Below are positions 44,589-54,416 of a DNA stretch of 64,000 bases, piece by piece. This DNA comes from Prado023 sp963777855 (GTDB lineage Bacteria; Actinomycetota; Actinomycetes; S36-B12; CAIYMF01), in contig CAVZRW010000005.1 in NCBI GenBank assembly GCA_963777855.1, forward strand, positions 186,001 through 250,000, written 5' to 3'. The stretch's first letter is position 1. Each line of letters opens with the position of its first letter. The notes below the pieces were generated by a model. The model was not told where the DNA came from. It searched no databases and saw only the letters and a list, made by a program, of their open reading frames with translations. The position numbers were made by a program, and so were the translations under genes.

Positions 44589-46555
44589 GGCTCGCCGAGC
44601 AGGCGACGAGGATCCCGGGCGGGCTGTCGGAACCGCCCCCCGGGCCGCAGGCACAGCCGCCCGCCGAACTGGAACGGGTGGACCGGGACGCACTCGTGGC
44701 AGAGCTCGACGTGCTGCGCGCCCTGCTGCGCGGGGAGGATCCCGAGGGCGCGCGCGCCCTCGCGCGGGCCGCCGCTGCCCGGCTCGCGGCCCCGAGCCCG
44801 CTCGACACCCTGGTCGCGGCTCTGGGACTCAGCCAGTTCGAGCGGGCCGTCCTGCTGCTCGGGGCCGGCCAGGAACTCGTCGCCGCCGTGGCCGTGGAAC
44901 TGGCGACCGCGACCGGCACGCCCTCGCTGACCTTCGGGACCGCCCTGGGCCTGCTGCCCGGTGCGCACTGGAGCGCGGTCACTCCCGACGCGCCCCTGCG
45001 GCACTGGGGGCTCGTCACGCTCGACGACCCGCTCGTCCCGGCCCGATCCCCGCTCGTCGTCGACGAGCGGATCGTCAACCACCTGGTCGGTGCCGGCGGG
45101 GTCGACGCCCGGCTCGAGCACCTCGCCCACGTCACCGGCCCCACGGTGCCGCTGCCCCGAGCCCTGCGTGCTGCAGCCGACCAGCTCGCCGGGGCGTGGC
45201 GCACGGGACCCGTGATCCTCCTGGGTGACCAACCCGACAACTGCCGGGCCGTCGCCGCCGCTGCCGCGGAGCGGGCGGGCACGCTGGTGCGCGAGATCGC
45301 GGCGGCGGACCTCCCGACCGAGCCGGCCGAGCTGGTGAGGATCGTCCGCCTGCTCACGCGCGAGACCCTGCTTGCCAACTGCGGGTGGCTCCTGTCGCTC
45401 GACGACGTCGCGCCCGATGTCGCGGCTCGGATCGTGCGTGCCTGCGCCCGCGTTGACGGCCACCTTGTCCTGCTCGCCCCCGGGACCGGCGGGCTGGGAC
45501 AGCTGGCGCGGTGCGCCGTGGTCGATGTGCCCCGCCTGGACCTCGATGGCCGCGCCGAGCTGCTCACGAGCGCGCTGCGGGCCGCCGGGGCGACCCTTGA
45601 CGACGTCCCGGTGGTCGCCGGCGTCTTCGACCTGACGGTCGCCGAGGTGACCGACGTGGCCCGGGACGTCGCCTCCGGGACGCCCCTGTGGGCGGCGAGC
45701 CTTCGTCGCTGCCGGGTTGAGGCCGGCGGCGCGGCCCGCCGCATCGAGCCGCGCGCCACCTGGGACGACCTGGTGCTCCCCGACGCGCAGATCTCCCAGC
45801 TGCGCAGCCTCGTGTCGGCCGTCCGACACCGAGGCCTCGTGCTGGACCGGTGGGGCTTCGCGCGGCGCACGTCCCGTGGCCTGGGGACCACGTCGCTGTT
45901 CGCTGGCGCCAGCGGAACCGGCAAGTCCCTCGCGGCGGAGATCGTGGCCCACGAGCTGGGCCTCGACCTGCTCCACGTGGACCTCAGCCAGGTGATGAGC
46001 AAGTACATCGGGGAGACGGAGAAGAACCTGGCCGCGGTGTTCGACGCTGCGGAGCGCGGCTCGGCGGTGCTGCTGTTCGATGAGGCCGACACCCTGTTCG
46101 GGAAGCGCTCCGAGGTTCGCGACAGCCACGATCGCTACGCGAACCTCGAGGTGGGGTACCTGCTGCAGCGCATGGAGCAGTTCCGGGGCTTGGCGATCCT
46201 CACCACGAATGCCCGATCCTCCCTCGACCAGGCCTTCCTGCGGCGCCTGCACACCGTGGTGTCCTTCCCCTACCCCGACAGCGCGGCGCGGGCGCGGATG
46301 TGGCGCATCGCCTTCCCGCGGGACACCCCGACCGACGACGTCGATTTCGACGCGCTGGCCCAGGTGGACGTCCCCGGCGGAGCGATCTCCGCGGCCGCGC
46401 TGGTCGCTGCCTACCTGGCCGCGGGCAACGGTGCGGTCGTGACGACGGCCCACGTGCGCCAGGCGCTGGGCTGGGAGCTTGCGAAGTCCGGTCGCACGGT
46501 CGCGGCCAGCCGGGAATCGGTGCGACCGAGCCGCGTGGAGCGGCCGCACCCGTGA
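44585..46555 (+). CDS. eCIS AAA+ ATPase (Pvc15-like)
   Basis: 656 aa from ATG 44585 (ATGA overlap). The N-terminal 400 residues are helical, family-specific and contain a degenerate ATPase-like region. The C-terminal AAA+ module has Walker A FAGASGTGKSLAAE (about 440), then LSQVMSKYIGETEKNL, Walker B AVLLFDEADTLFG, sensor-1 LAILTTNARSSLDQAFLRRL and arginine-finger-like RRL. Pvc15/Afp15-type ATPases are needed for stable assembly or cargo loading of eCIS particles. It lies directly before the DUF4157 giant, which would place it next to its likely cargo. Confidence 0.92.
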   Translation: MRLAEQATRIPGGLSEPPPGPQAQPPAELERVDRDALVAELDVLRALLRGEDPEGARALARAAAARLAAPSPLDTLVAALGLSQFERAVLLLGAGQELVAAVAVELATATGTPSLTFGTALGLLPGAHWSAVTPDAPLRHWGLVTLDDPLVPARSPLVVDERIVNHLVGAGGVDARLEHLAHVTGPTVPLPRALRAAADQLAGAWRTGPVILLGDQPDNCRAVAAAAAERAGTLVREIAAADLPTEPAELVRIVRLLTRETLLANCGWLLSLDDVAPDVAARIVRACARVDGHLVLLAPGTGGLGQLARCAVVDVPRLDLDGRAELLTSALRAAGATLDDVPVVAGVFDLTVAEVTDVARDVASGTPLWAASLRRCRVEAGGAARRIEPRATWDDLVLPDAQISQLRSLVSAVRHRGLVLDRWGFARRTSRGLGTTSLFAGASGTGKSLAAEIVAHELGLDLLHVDLSQVMSKYIGETEKNLAAVFDAAERGSAVLLFDEADTLFGKRSEVRDSHDRYANLEVGYLLQRMEQFRGLAILTTNARSSLDQAFLRRLHTVVSFPYPDSAARARMWRIAFPRDTPTDDVDFDALAQVDVPGGAISAAALVAAYLAAGNGAVVTTAHVRQALGWELAKSGRTVAASRESVRPSRVERPHP

Positions 46556-49500
46556 CCGGGGCCGAACGTGCGGTGCCCGGACCGGAGCCGGCGGCGGCCG
46601 TTCCGGCGCCGGCTCCCCCCACGACTCGCGCCGGGGGCACGGGTGCCCTGCGCGGGGCGTCGTCATTCCAGTCCGCGCTGCGCGCCGGGCGCCCTCGGGC
46701 ACCTGACCGTGCCGAGGCCCAGGCGCGGTACGCCTCCGCGCAGCTCGCCGCGGGCACACCCGCGGGGCTCCCGGCGGCCGCCCCCGCGTCCGCCGGTACC
46801 GAGGGCGGCCGCGCCTTGCCCGAGACCCTCCGCGCGACGTTCGAGCGAGCCGTGGGCGTGGACCTGTCGACCATCCGGATCCACGCCGACCCGGCGGCCG
46901 GCGCGGCCGTGAGTCGGGTGCACGCGAACGCCATCACCGTCGGGGAGGACATCGCGATCGCGCCAGGGCTCTACCGGCCCGACGACGCCCGCGGACGGAC
47001 CCTCCTCGCGCACGAGGTCGCGCACGTCGTCCAGCAGCGCAGCGCGGGCGTCCGGCCCCAGTACGAGGTCGCCTCCGTTTCCGCGCCGGCCGAGGCGACC
47101 GGGCCACCCGAGGAACCCGTCTGGCTGACGGTGAGCATCAACGGCCTGCGGTTCACCAGCCCGGACCTGGTGATGCCGGTCGGGGAGCCCGCGACCGCAG
47201 CGTACTTGCGGGTCGCCATCCGCCGCCTGGCTCCGACGGCGAGCACTGAGGACACCGATGCCGTCATCGCGGCCCTGCCCCAGGGCGGGACCCTCGCGTA
47301 CACCGGCTCCGTCAGCCTCGGGCGTCAGATCGGTGCCGACGAGCGCTTCGCACCCCTGACGATCCAGCCGGGTGCCACCGCCACCCTCCTGGGCCTGCTG
47401 CGCGAGCGCCACGTCGAGATCGACCTCACGCCGGTGCAGCTCCGGCTCCTCGAGATCGGCGAGTTCGCCCGGCGGTGGGAGGGGCAGGGCATCACCGTGC
47501 TGCAGGCGGACTTCCCCTGGTACAACCGGACGATCTGGCTGGCACAACTCACCATGCACGCCGGACTGCTGGATCGGGCGGTCACCGCCCAGCGGGCGGA
47601 GCCCGAAGGAGCGGCGGCAACGCCCGGCCTCGACCTGCTCCTCGCGCAGTTCCGTCGCCCGCTCGAGGTCGTCCACGCCACCCACGCCGACCCCGCGCTC
47701 CAGCGGCCGCCGACCGGGGACCCCACCACCACCGAGGGGCGTCACGCGCTCAACGTCCAGGTCGCCTGGACCCTGCTGTGGGGGACCGTCCGGACGCGCG
47801 GATCCAGCGTCGACGAGCGCCGGATCAAGGCGATCGAGTTCTACTGGTCCGCCCCCGGCCTGTACGACGCCGGCCGCACCGAGCCCGCGGGTCGCCGCGA
47901 CTTCCTCCTGCGGTTCTACAACTGGCTGGAGCGCGCCGCCGAGGTCGCCGAGCCCAGGGGCAACCGCACCCAGGAGCTCATCGCGGACCCGGGCAGGTTC
48001 ACCGACCCACCGTTCCCCGCCCGGCTGCAGGCCGTGCCGGAGGGCACCGGCGACTTGCGCGTCGTGCCCGCGCACGCCGAGCACCGCTACCGGTTCAGCG
48101 TCGACTTCCGTGATGTCTTCGACGCGCTCGGTCGCTACGCCTACCGCTGGGACATCCTCGCCTGGCCGGTCGCGGGCCGCGACACGGCCGGAGCCATCCG
48201 CGAGATCGAGTCCGGTACCAGCGATGCGGGCCGGCGTCGTGGCGGTCGGTCGGTCAGCCACGCCGACGTCCTCGCGGCCCGCCTGCGCCGCGACGTCGCC
48301 CACGCCCAGGCCGACGTGGTGGAGCTGGCCGAGGCGCTCGGGCCGTCGGGCATCACCATGAGCCCGGCCCTGGCCGCCCTGTTCGAGCTGCGCGGGCTGT
48401 CGACAGTCGTACGCACCTTCGTGGACATCGTGACCCTCGAGAACGGCCCCGGCGTCCGGGAGCGCATGATCCAGTTGCCCAGACCGGGCCTCTGGGTCGT
48501 CCGCGCGGCGGCGGTGCCCCAGTTCGAGGCGTCGGACGAGGTCCACCGGGCACCGAGCGTCGCGTACATCCCCGTGTTCGCGATCCCCCAGCAGGAGCTG
48601 GCCACCGGTGGGCTCACGTCGTCCATCGAGGCCGCCGAGACGGCCGAACGGTCCCGCGTCGAGGCGGTCGCCGCGCTGCGTGAGATGGCCGGGCCGGGGG
48701 GCGATCCCGCGCTGTGGGCTGCGGCGGCGGAGCTCGCCGCCGACCCGAGGCTCGGCACGGACCGCTGGGCGGCGCTGCAGGCCCAGCAGCTCGACCTCGA
48801 GCGGACCCTGCGCGAGGTGCGAGCAGAGCTTGCCGGAACCGCGGCGGCGACGCTCTCGCCGCCGGAACTGGCCGCGCTGCGCTCCCAGGAGACCGCGCTC
48901 GCGGCCCAGGTCGAGCGCAACGCCGAGCTCCTGCGCACCCACGGCAGTCGCGTCGAGCGCCGGCCGGCGCTCGCGCACGCCCAGCCGCTCATGGCCACGC
49001 TCGCCACCGACGAAGGTGCGACCATCCCGCTCTCGCTGGAGTGGGTCGAGCAGCCACGCGAGGAGGCCTCCCTCGAGAGCGTCCTTGCTGCCGGGGGACG
49101 ACGGGCGCGCTTCGCCGTCGTCTCCGACCACACGGGCCCCCACTCGGGCCTCGACGAGGGCGTCGGGGGCACGGTCGACCTCGCCGTCAAGAACGCGCTC
49201 ACGGCTCTGCTGCGCGGTCGGTTCGGCTACGGCCGGGGGCTCGTGGCGGTGCGGCTGCCCAGCGGTCGGCGAGACACCATCCGCATCGAGGCGAGCCTCG
49301 GCTCCATCCTCAACGAGGCCCTGGACGACGCGACGACCCTCGTGACCGTCGCCGCCCTCGCGGCCGCCCCGTTCACCGGTGGCGCGTCCCTGACGATCCT
49401 CGTGCCGGTCGGGATCGTCGCGGGTGTCCGGGCCGGCGAGCGCATGTACGCCCGCTACGACGCCAGCACGCTGCGATGGGACATGGCCACGTTCCAGGAC

Positions 49501-51407
49501 CTCCTCGACGTCGCCGGAGCGGCCGTCGGCCTCGGGGCGGTGGCGCGCGGGACGCGGGCTGGGCTGCAGGCGACTCGCATCGGCCGGCTGGCCGCGGTGT
49601 CCTTCGAGATCAGCCAGAACGTCACCGGATACATCATCCTGGGCGCCCAGCTCGAGGAGCAGCTGCGCGCGATCGACGCGACCCCGGGCATCTCCGAGGG
49701 CGAGCGGCGCTCCCGACGAGCGATCGCTGTGGGCCAGGCGCTCCTGGGCGCGGGGATGACCTCGGCGTCGATCCTCATCCCGCACGCCTACGCGCCACGC
49801 CCCAGCGCCCCTCCAGCCGAAGGTAGGACGCCCCGACCGGTCCCCGCGCCAGAGGCACCCCGACCCGCCCCGCGCCCGAGGCACCCCGACCCGCACCCGC
49901 GCCCGAGGCACCCCGACCCGTCCCCGCGCCGGAACCTCCAGCCCCCACCCCGGAACCCCCAGCCCCCAGCGCCGAATCGCCCGCACCCGCGCCCGAGGTC
50001 CCCCACCCGGCCCCCGAACCGCCCGCACCCGCGCCCGAGGTCCCCCACCCGGCCGCGCCGCCACCGCCGACCGGCATCGACGACCTGATAGGCGCGGAGG
50101 GCTTCATCCGCCCCGAGTACCCACAGCTGCGCGCGGCCTGGGCGGCCTATGCCGAGCAGCAGCGCTCGCAGGCCAGGGACCCGTTGACCCCTCGGGAGTG
50201 GGCACTGCGCCAGACCCGCGGCGCGGCCGCCGACGCACTACGCGCGCTCCTCCCTCCCGGGTGGGCCCGCGGTCGACGGGCGGTGTACCCCGGGGCTCGC
50301 CCGGAGGCGGTCGCGCTGCCTGTGGTCTCGCCCAGGCCGGGCACTCCGGTCGCGGGGACCGGGCGGCGGTGGCGACAGCGGGTCGTGCGGACCGACGAGC
50401 TCACGCTGCGCATGGACAGCTCGGGCGAGCAGCACTGGTCGTTCCCGGACCTCCAGCCGGGCGAGGTACTCGTCCTGCCCAACGGGTCGCGCATCTGGAT
50501 CGACCCGACGACGGGCGCGATCGTCGACCGGAACCCCGTCGGGGCAAGCATCAGCCCGATGCGCGGCATGACCCGGGGCGAGGAGGTGATGTTCGCGGCG
50601 GGAGAGCGCTCGCCGGAGCATGTGGCGGCCGGGACTCAGCGGCTGCACGGGGCGACCTCACCCGGGCTCGGCGGGGACGCGCCGTACTCGATCGCCGGTG
50701 GGCCACCCGCGCTCAACCTGCGGATCGAGAACTCCGGGATCGAGGCCTGGGTGCGGACACTGCGGGACAACGCCCCGCCCGGCGTCCAGTACGTGTTCGA
50801 GACGCGGACCATCCGGTCGGCGAGCCAGGACCTCATCTCACGCAGCTACCAGGTGACCGCGCTGGAGAACGGGCGGGAGACCCGCATCGCCTCGTTCGAG
50901 GTCCAGATGCGAAACGGTGGGATCACGGACGCCGACGTCACGCTCACCAACGTGGAGGTCAACGCGCCGGGCTATGAGCGGTACGGGTCCCCGCTGCTGC
51001 GCAACCCGCGGCTCGGGGAGACTCGCGTCGGGCCGCCGCGGGCCCTCGAGGGCTACGTGGGTCGGGGCAACGACGCCCGGCCGGCCCGCCCGGTCGCCGA
51101 GGTCGACGAGCTGGGCGAGGCCGTGCAGGATGCCCGTGCCGACCTTGGCCGGCTCGCCCTGCAGGCGGGCGCGTCGGGGCGCGGCGGCGTCGACACGGTC
51201 AACCTGCTGTCCGACCTCGAGGACGCGCTCACCGGTGCGGCCGATCGGGTGTCGGACCTCCCGGTGGGGGCGCCGGAGCGCTCGGCGCTGCTGGGGCTCA
51301 CCCAGAAGATCGAGATCCTCGGTCGCCTGCGCACCCGGACCGAGACGCTGCGACCCGGCCACCTGGCCGCGCTCATCGCCCTGGCCAACGGCATCGCCCC
51401 TCGCTGA
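46552..51407 (+). CDS. Giant DUF4157-domain protein, candidate eCIS effector (one suspected deleted base in the linker)
   Basis: About 1618 aa from GTG 46552 (GTGA overlap) to TGA 51407. The frame breaks in a Pro-rich linker near 49871-49882. Restoring one base joins the N-part to ...PTGIDDLIGAEGFIRPEYPQ and the C-part. Residues about 85-165 are DUF4157 with zinc motif LLAHEVAHVVQQ (HEVAH 154-158), the domain that often marks eCIS-associated cargo. A long helical/beta middle follows, then hydrophobic helices (TVAALAAAPFTGGASLTILVPVGIVAGV) that could cross a target membrane. After the linker comes a distinct 400-residue C-domain (QYVFETRTIRSASQDL, SYQVTALENGRETRIASFEVQM) that I cannot assign. 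Toxin function is inference. Confidence 0.8.
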
Positions 51408-51512
51408 GGGTCCTCGACTGGCGCCCCGCCACCCTGGGTGGGCCAGACGCCGAGATGCGCGATCCGCCACGGGACGGGCCCGGCCCCGGGGACCGCCCAC
51501 GCCCCCGCCTGC

Positions 51513-54416
51513 TCAGGTCGCGACGGTCACCACCACCACGGACCCGACCGCGACCTCCTCGCCCGGGGGAGGCTCGACCGAGGTGACCTGCCCGCGCGTG
51601 GCACCGGGCACGGGCTGCCGGGTGACCTCGACTGTGAACCCGAGGGCCTCCAGCCGGCGCCGAGCCACCGCGAGGGTCCGGCCGCTGAGGTCGGGGATGA
51701 CGGCGCGGACGAGGTCCGCCTCACCGCGCAACCGGAACCAGTGCACGAAGGTGCCGCCGGTCACCAGGTTGTCGGTGGGGAGGATCGCCGCCACGCGCCC
51801 GGCGTCATCGATGACGTCGAAGTGGGTGTTGACCTGCAGTCCCTTGGGCTCCACGGTCGGCACGGCCCAGCCCTCGAGGAAGTAGCGGCCGAGGATCGGC
51901 TCGTCCCAGCCGCCCTCCGCCAGCCGGTTCCACAGGCCCCTGCGCACCCACTCGCGGCAGCGGCGCGGACGCCAGATGATGACCTTGTTGTCGACCTGCA
52001 CGTCGCCGTCGAGAGTGACGCTGCGCGTCCCGATGACCTCCTTGGACCACAGGCCCCCGTCGTCGCGGAACGGCCACGGCAGTTCGAGCTCGACCCGGAC
52101 GACTGGCTTGTCCCTGACTGCTTCGACGGCGATCTCCCCGTCGAGCTCGGCGAAGATCCCGGTGACCAGTGTCTCGGCCTCGACGTCCGTGTCGTTGCCG
52201 AACTCCACGTTGGTCCCGAACGCCAGACGGTGCAGGTGCACGCCGGGTCGCCCGGCCCGCTCCACGCGCTGCGCGGTGACCGTGATCGGCGCGTGCAGAT
52301 CCTCACCGGGCAGCCGGATCTCCAGCCGATCCGTGCCCATGGTCAGGTCGGGCTGCCACCAGAAGAGGGCCCCGCCGTCGGCAGTGGAGATCGAATCGGC
52401 GGTGACGCCGCCCGTCCCGGCCAGGTCGGTGGGCACAGCGTCGCCCTCCACGGCCGGCGCCACGAGGGCGGCCCCGAACGACAGGGCATTGATCGGGACG
52501 TTGCCAACCGGCCCGCAGGCGTTGTCGACGATGACGCGTATCGGTTGCGGCAGCACGAGCGTGCCCGGTTCGAGGTGCTGCCCGTCACCGCCGCGAAGCC
52601 GCAGCTCGAGGCGCTCGACCATCCGGTCCAAGGCTCCGTCCACGGTGCTCACGTCGCTGAAGCCCGCGCATGCCGGCCGCGACCAGGCCACCTCGGTGGA
52701 GACCGAGAGCCGCGCGGTCGCGACGACCGCAACCCCGGTCGGGTCGCCATGGCCGTCGAGGCGCTGCACGTGCAGGCGCTGGGTGGTGGGACCGGTCGGC
52801 AGCGGCCGCCACCGCACCGCGGCGACGCCGTCGGACCCGGTCACCAGGACCAGGGGCAGCCCGGCGGGCACCGGGGGACCGGCCGGCAACGCGTCGGCGA
52901 GGTCGCCGCCGTCGGGGACCACGAACTCGACCGGCGCCCCCACGACGGGGGTTGCACCCGTGCGCACGACGACACGCACGGCCTGGTCGAGCCACTCCCC
53001 CGGCAGGTCCTCCTGCCCGTCGCCGCCCACGAGGTCGATCGCCGCGAGGCCGGTCAGCGGTGGGAACAGGCAGCGGCAGTCCGCCACCAGGCTCCATACG
53101 CCCGCGGTCCGCTCCAATACCGCCAGCGGCGCGACATGGCGTACCGGGCCCGCGGGGAGTGCGGCCATCGGGCCGTCCGGGGTGGGCGGCCACTCGATGG
53201 TGCCGCCCACCCCTGGCGGCCCGCTCACGCCGTAGGCGAGGCGGACGGTTCGGGCGGGGATCAGCCAGTGGTCGCCGACCGCAGGGGTGCCCCCGGCGGG
53301 GAAGCGCACCGTGATGCCGTCCTCGAGGTCCGTCATGACGGTGGTCACCGGTTCAGGTCCGCCCTCCCACCGGCGCACGATGGGGGTCCGGCCGAGCGAG
53401 GCGAGGCTCGTGGGTCGGCTCGCGAGCCACGTGACCGGCAGGTCGAGCCCGTTGGGGGCACCGGCACGGGCCAGGAAGCCGGGCTGGCCGCGCAGCTGGC
53501 GGGTCGTGGACGTCACCTCGACCAGGTCGTGCTCGCGCACGGACAACTCGTCGTCGCGCCCCACCCGGTCCTGGCCGAGCACGTGATCGACGTCCGGCAG
53601 GTCCGAGGGCGTGATCGTCAGGAGCGTGGAGACGACACTGCCGTTCTCCCGAGACCACACGAAGGTCGCTGGCCCACCCGCGGACCCGTCGTCGTGGATC
53701 TGCACCCGGTACAGCTGGTTCTCCAGACGCTGGTAGCCGCCTTTGGTCGTGATGCGGCACGGGTCGGCGTCGGCCTCCGGCGGGCGCAGCGCGGCGATCA
53801 TCGTGCGCGGCGTGCGGGCCAGCCACCCGGCGGCGTGCAGGTCCAGGCAGACCTCGGCCGGGGCCAGAGGGGTCCATCGCACCTGCCACGTGGTCCGCAC
53901 CCGGGTCGCGGTGTCCGGTCCGCCGAGGGCCGACTCGCGCAGCCACGGCTCGTCGTCGGCCGTGACGTGCTGCTCGCCGACCTCCAGGTACAGGGCGTAG
54001 CGGGTGCCGTCCGGCGAGGCGGGAGGCTCGGCCAGACCGGGGTTCGCGCTGCCGATCGCGGGCAGGTGCGGCTGGTCGCCCAACGGCCAGCCCACGCCGG
54101 TGGCGGGCGCGAAGGACTCGGCGAGCACGCCGTCGACGTAGTAGCGGCCGGGAGTGACGACCAGGTCGGCCCACGCGGCCCCGGTGACGGGGCTGCCGTC
54201 CGCCTCGACCAGGGCGAACGGACCGGCACCGCCGCCCTCCGGCAACGGGCCCCCGCTCCTGCCGACCATGTCGAGGGTGCGCACCTCGTCGTGGTGCGCG
54301 GTGAGGGCCGCCTGCTCGTTCCACTCCGCGTCCAGGAGCACCCGCCCCTGCTGGAGCTGGACCGCCCGGAAGCCGTGGCGCTCGCTGAAGGTGGACCGGG
54401 AGAAGTCACCGTGCAT
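51513..54416 (-). CDS. eCIS DUF6519-type baseplate/fibre protein with C-terminal PASTA domain
   Basis: 967 aa from ATG 54416 (GGAG upstream, 11-bp overlap with the previous gene). The N-terminus MHGDFSRSTFSERHGFRAV, followed by QLQQGRVLLDAEWNEQ, is the DUF6519 signature of eCIS and phage-tail baseplate attachments. A long beta-rich body follows. The last 70 residues form a PASTA module: AVIPDLSGRTLAVARRRLEALGF, TRQPVPGATRGQVTSVEPPPGEEV, GSVVVVTVAT. PASTA domains bind muropeptides or lipid II in Ser/Thr kinases and penicillin-binding proteins. Here it would sit on the particle, probably to anchor to or recognise a cell wall. It is the last gene of the leftward operon. Confidence 0.82.
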   Translation of the reverse strand: MHGDFSRSTFSERHGFRAVQLQQGRVLLDAEWNEQAALTAHHDEVRTLDMVGRSGGPLPEGGGAGPFALVEADGSPVTGAAWADLVVTPGRYYVDGVLAESFAPATGVGWPLGDQPHLPAIGSANPGLAEPPASPDGTRYALYLEVGEQHVTADDEPWLRESALGGPDTATRVRTTWQVRWTPLAPAEVCLDLHAAGWLARTPRTMIAALRPPEADADPCRITTKGGYQRLENQLYRVQIHDDGSAGGPATFVWSRENGSVVSTLLTITPSDLPDVDHVLGQDRVGRDDELSVREHDLVEVTSTTRQLRGQPGFLARAGAPNGLDLPVTWLASRPTSLASLGRTPIVRRWEGGPEPVTTVMTDLEDGITVRFPAGGTPAVGDHWLIPARTVRLAYGVSGPPGVGGTIEWPPTPDGPMAALPAGPVRHVAPLAVLERTAGVWSLVADCRCLFPPLTGLAAIDLVGGDGQEDLPGEWLDQAVRVVVRTGATPVVGAPVEFVVPDGGDLADALPAGPPVPAGLPLVLVTGSDGVAAVRWRPLPTGPTTQRLHVQRLDGHGDPTGVAVVATARLSVSTEVAWSRPACAGFSDVSTVDGALDRMVERLELRLRGGDGQHLEPGTLVLPQPIRVIVDNACGPVGNVPINALSFGAALVAPAVEGDAVPTDLAGTGGVTADSISTADGGALFWWQPDLTMGTDRLEIRLPGEDLHAPITVTAQRVERAGRPGVHLHRLAFGTNVEFGNDTDVEAETLVTGIFAELDGEIAVEAVRDKPVVRVELELPWPFRDDGGLWSKEVIGTRSVTLDGDVQVDNKVIIWRPRRCREWVRRGLWNRLAEGGWDEPILGRYFLEGWAVPTVEPKGLQVNTHFDVIDDAGRVAAILPTDNLVTGGTFVHWFRLRGEADLVRAVIPDLSGRTLAVARRRLEALGFTVEVTRQPVPGATRGQVTSVEPPPGEEVAVGSVVVVTVAT

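Noticed and set aside
50089..51407. The C-terminal part of the DUF4157 protein as an independent gene (start near 50184)
   Set aside because: No ribosome-binding site is seen, and the conserved reading continues upstream through the Pro-rich linker. One added base joins the parts exactly.
51408..51512. Bidirectional terminator between the convergent eCIS operons
   Set aside because: Only a short CCACC/GGTGG stem with a 3-nt loop is visible and there is no T-tract, so it is too weak to call.
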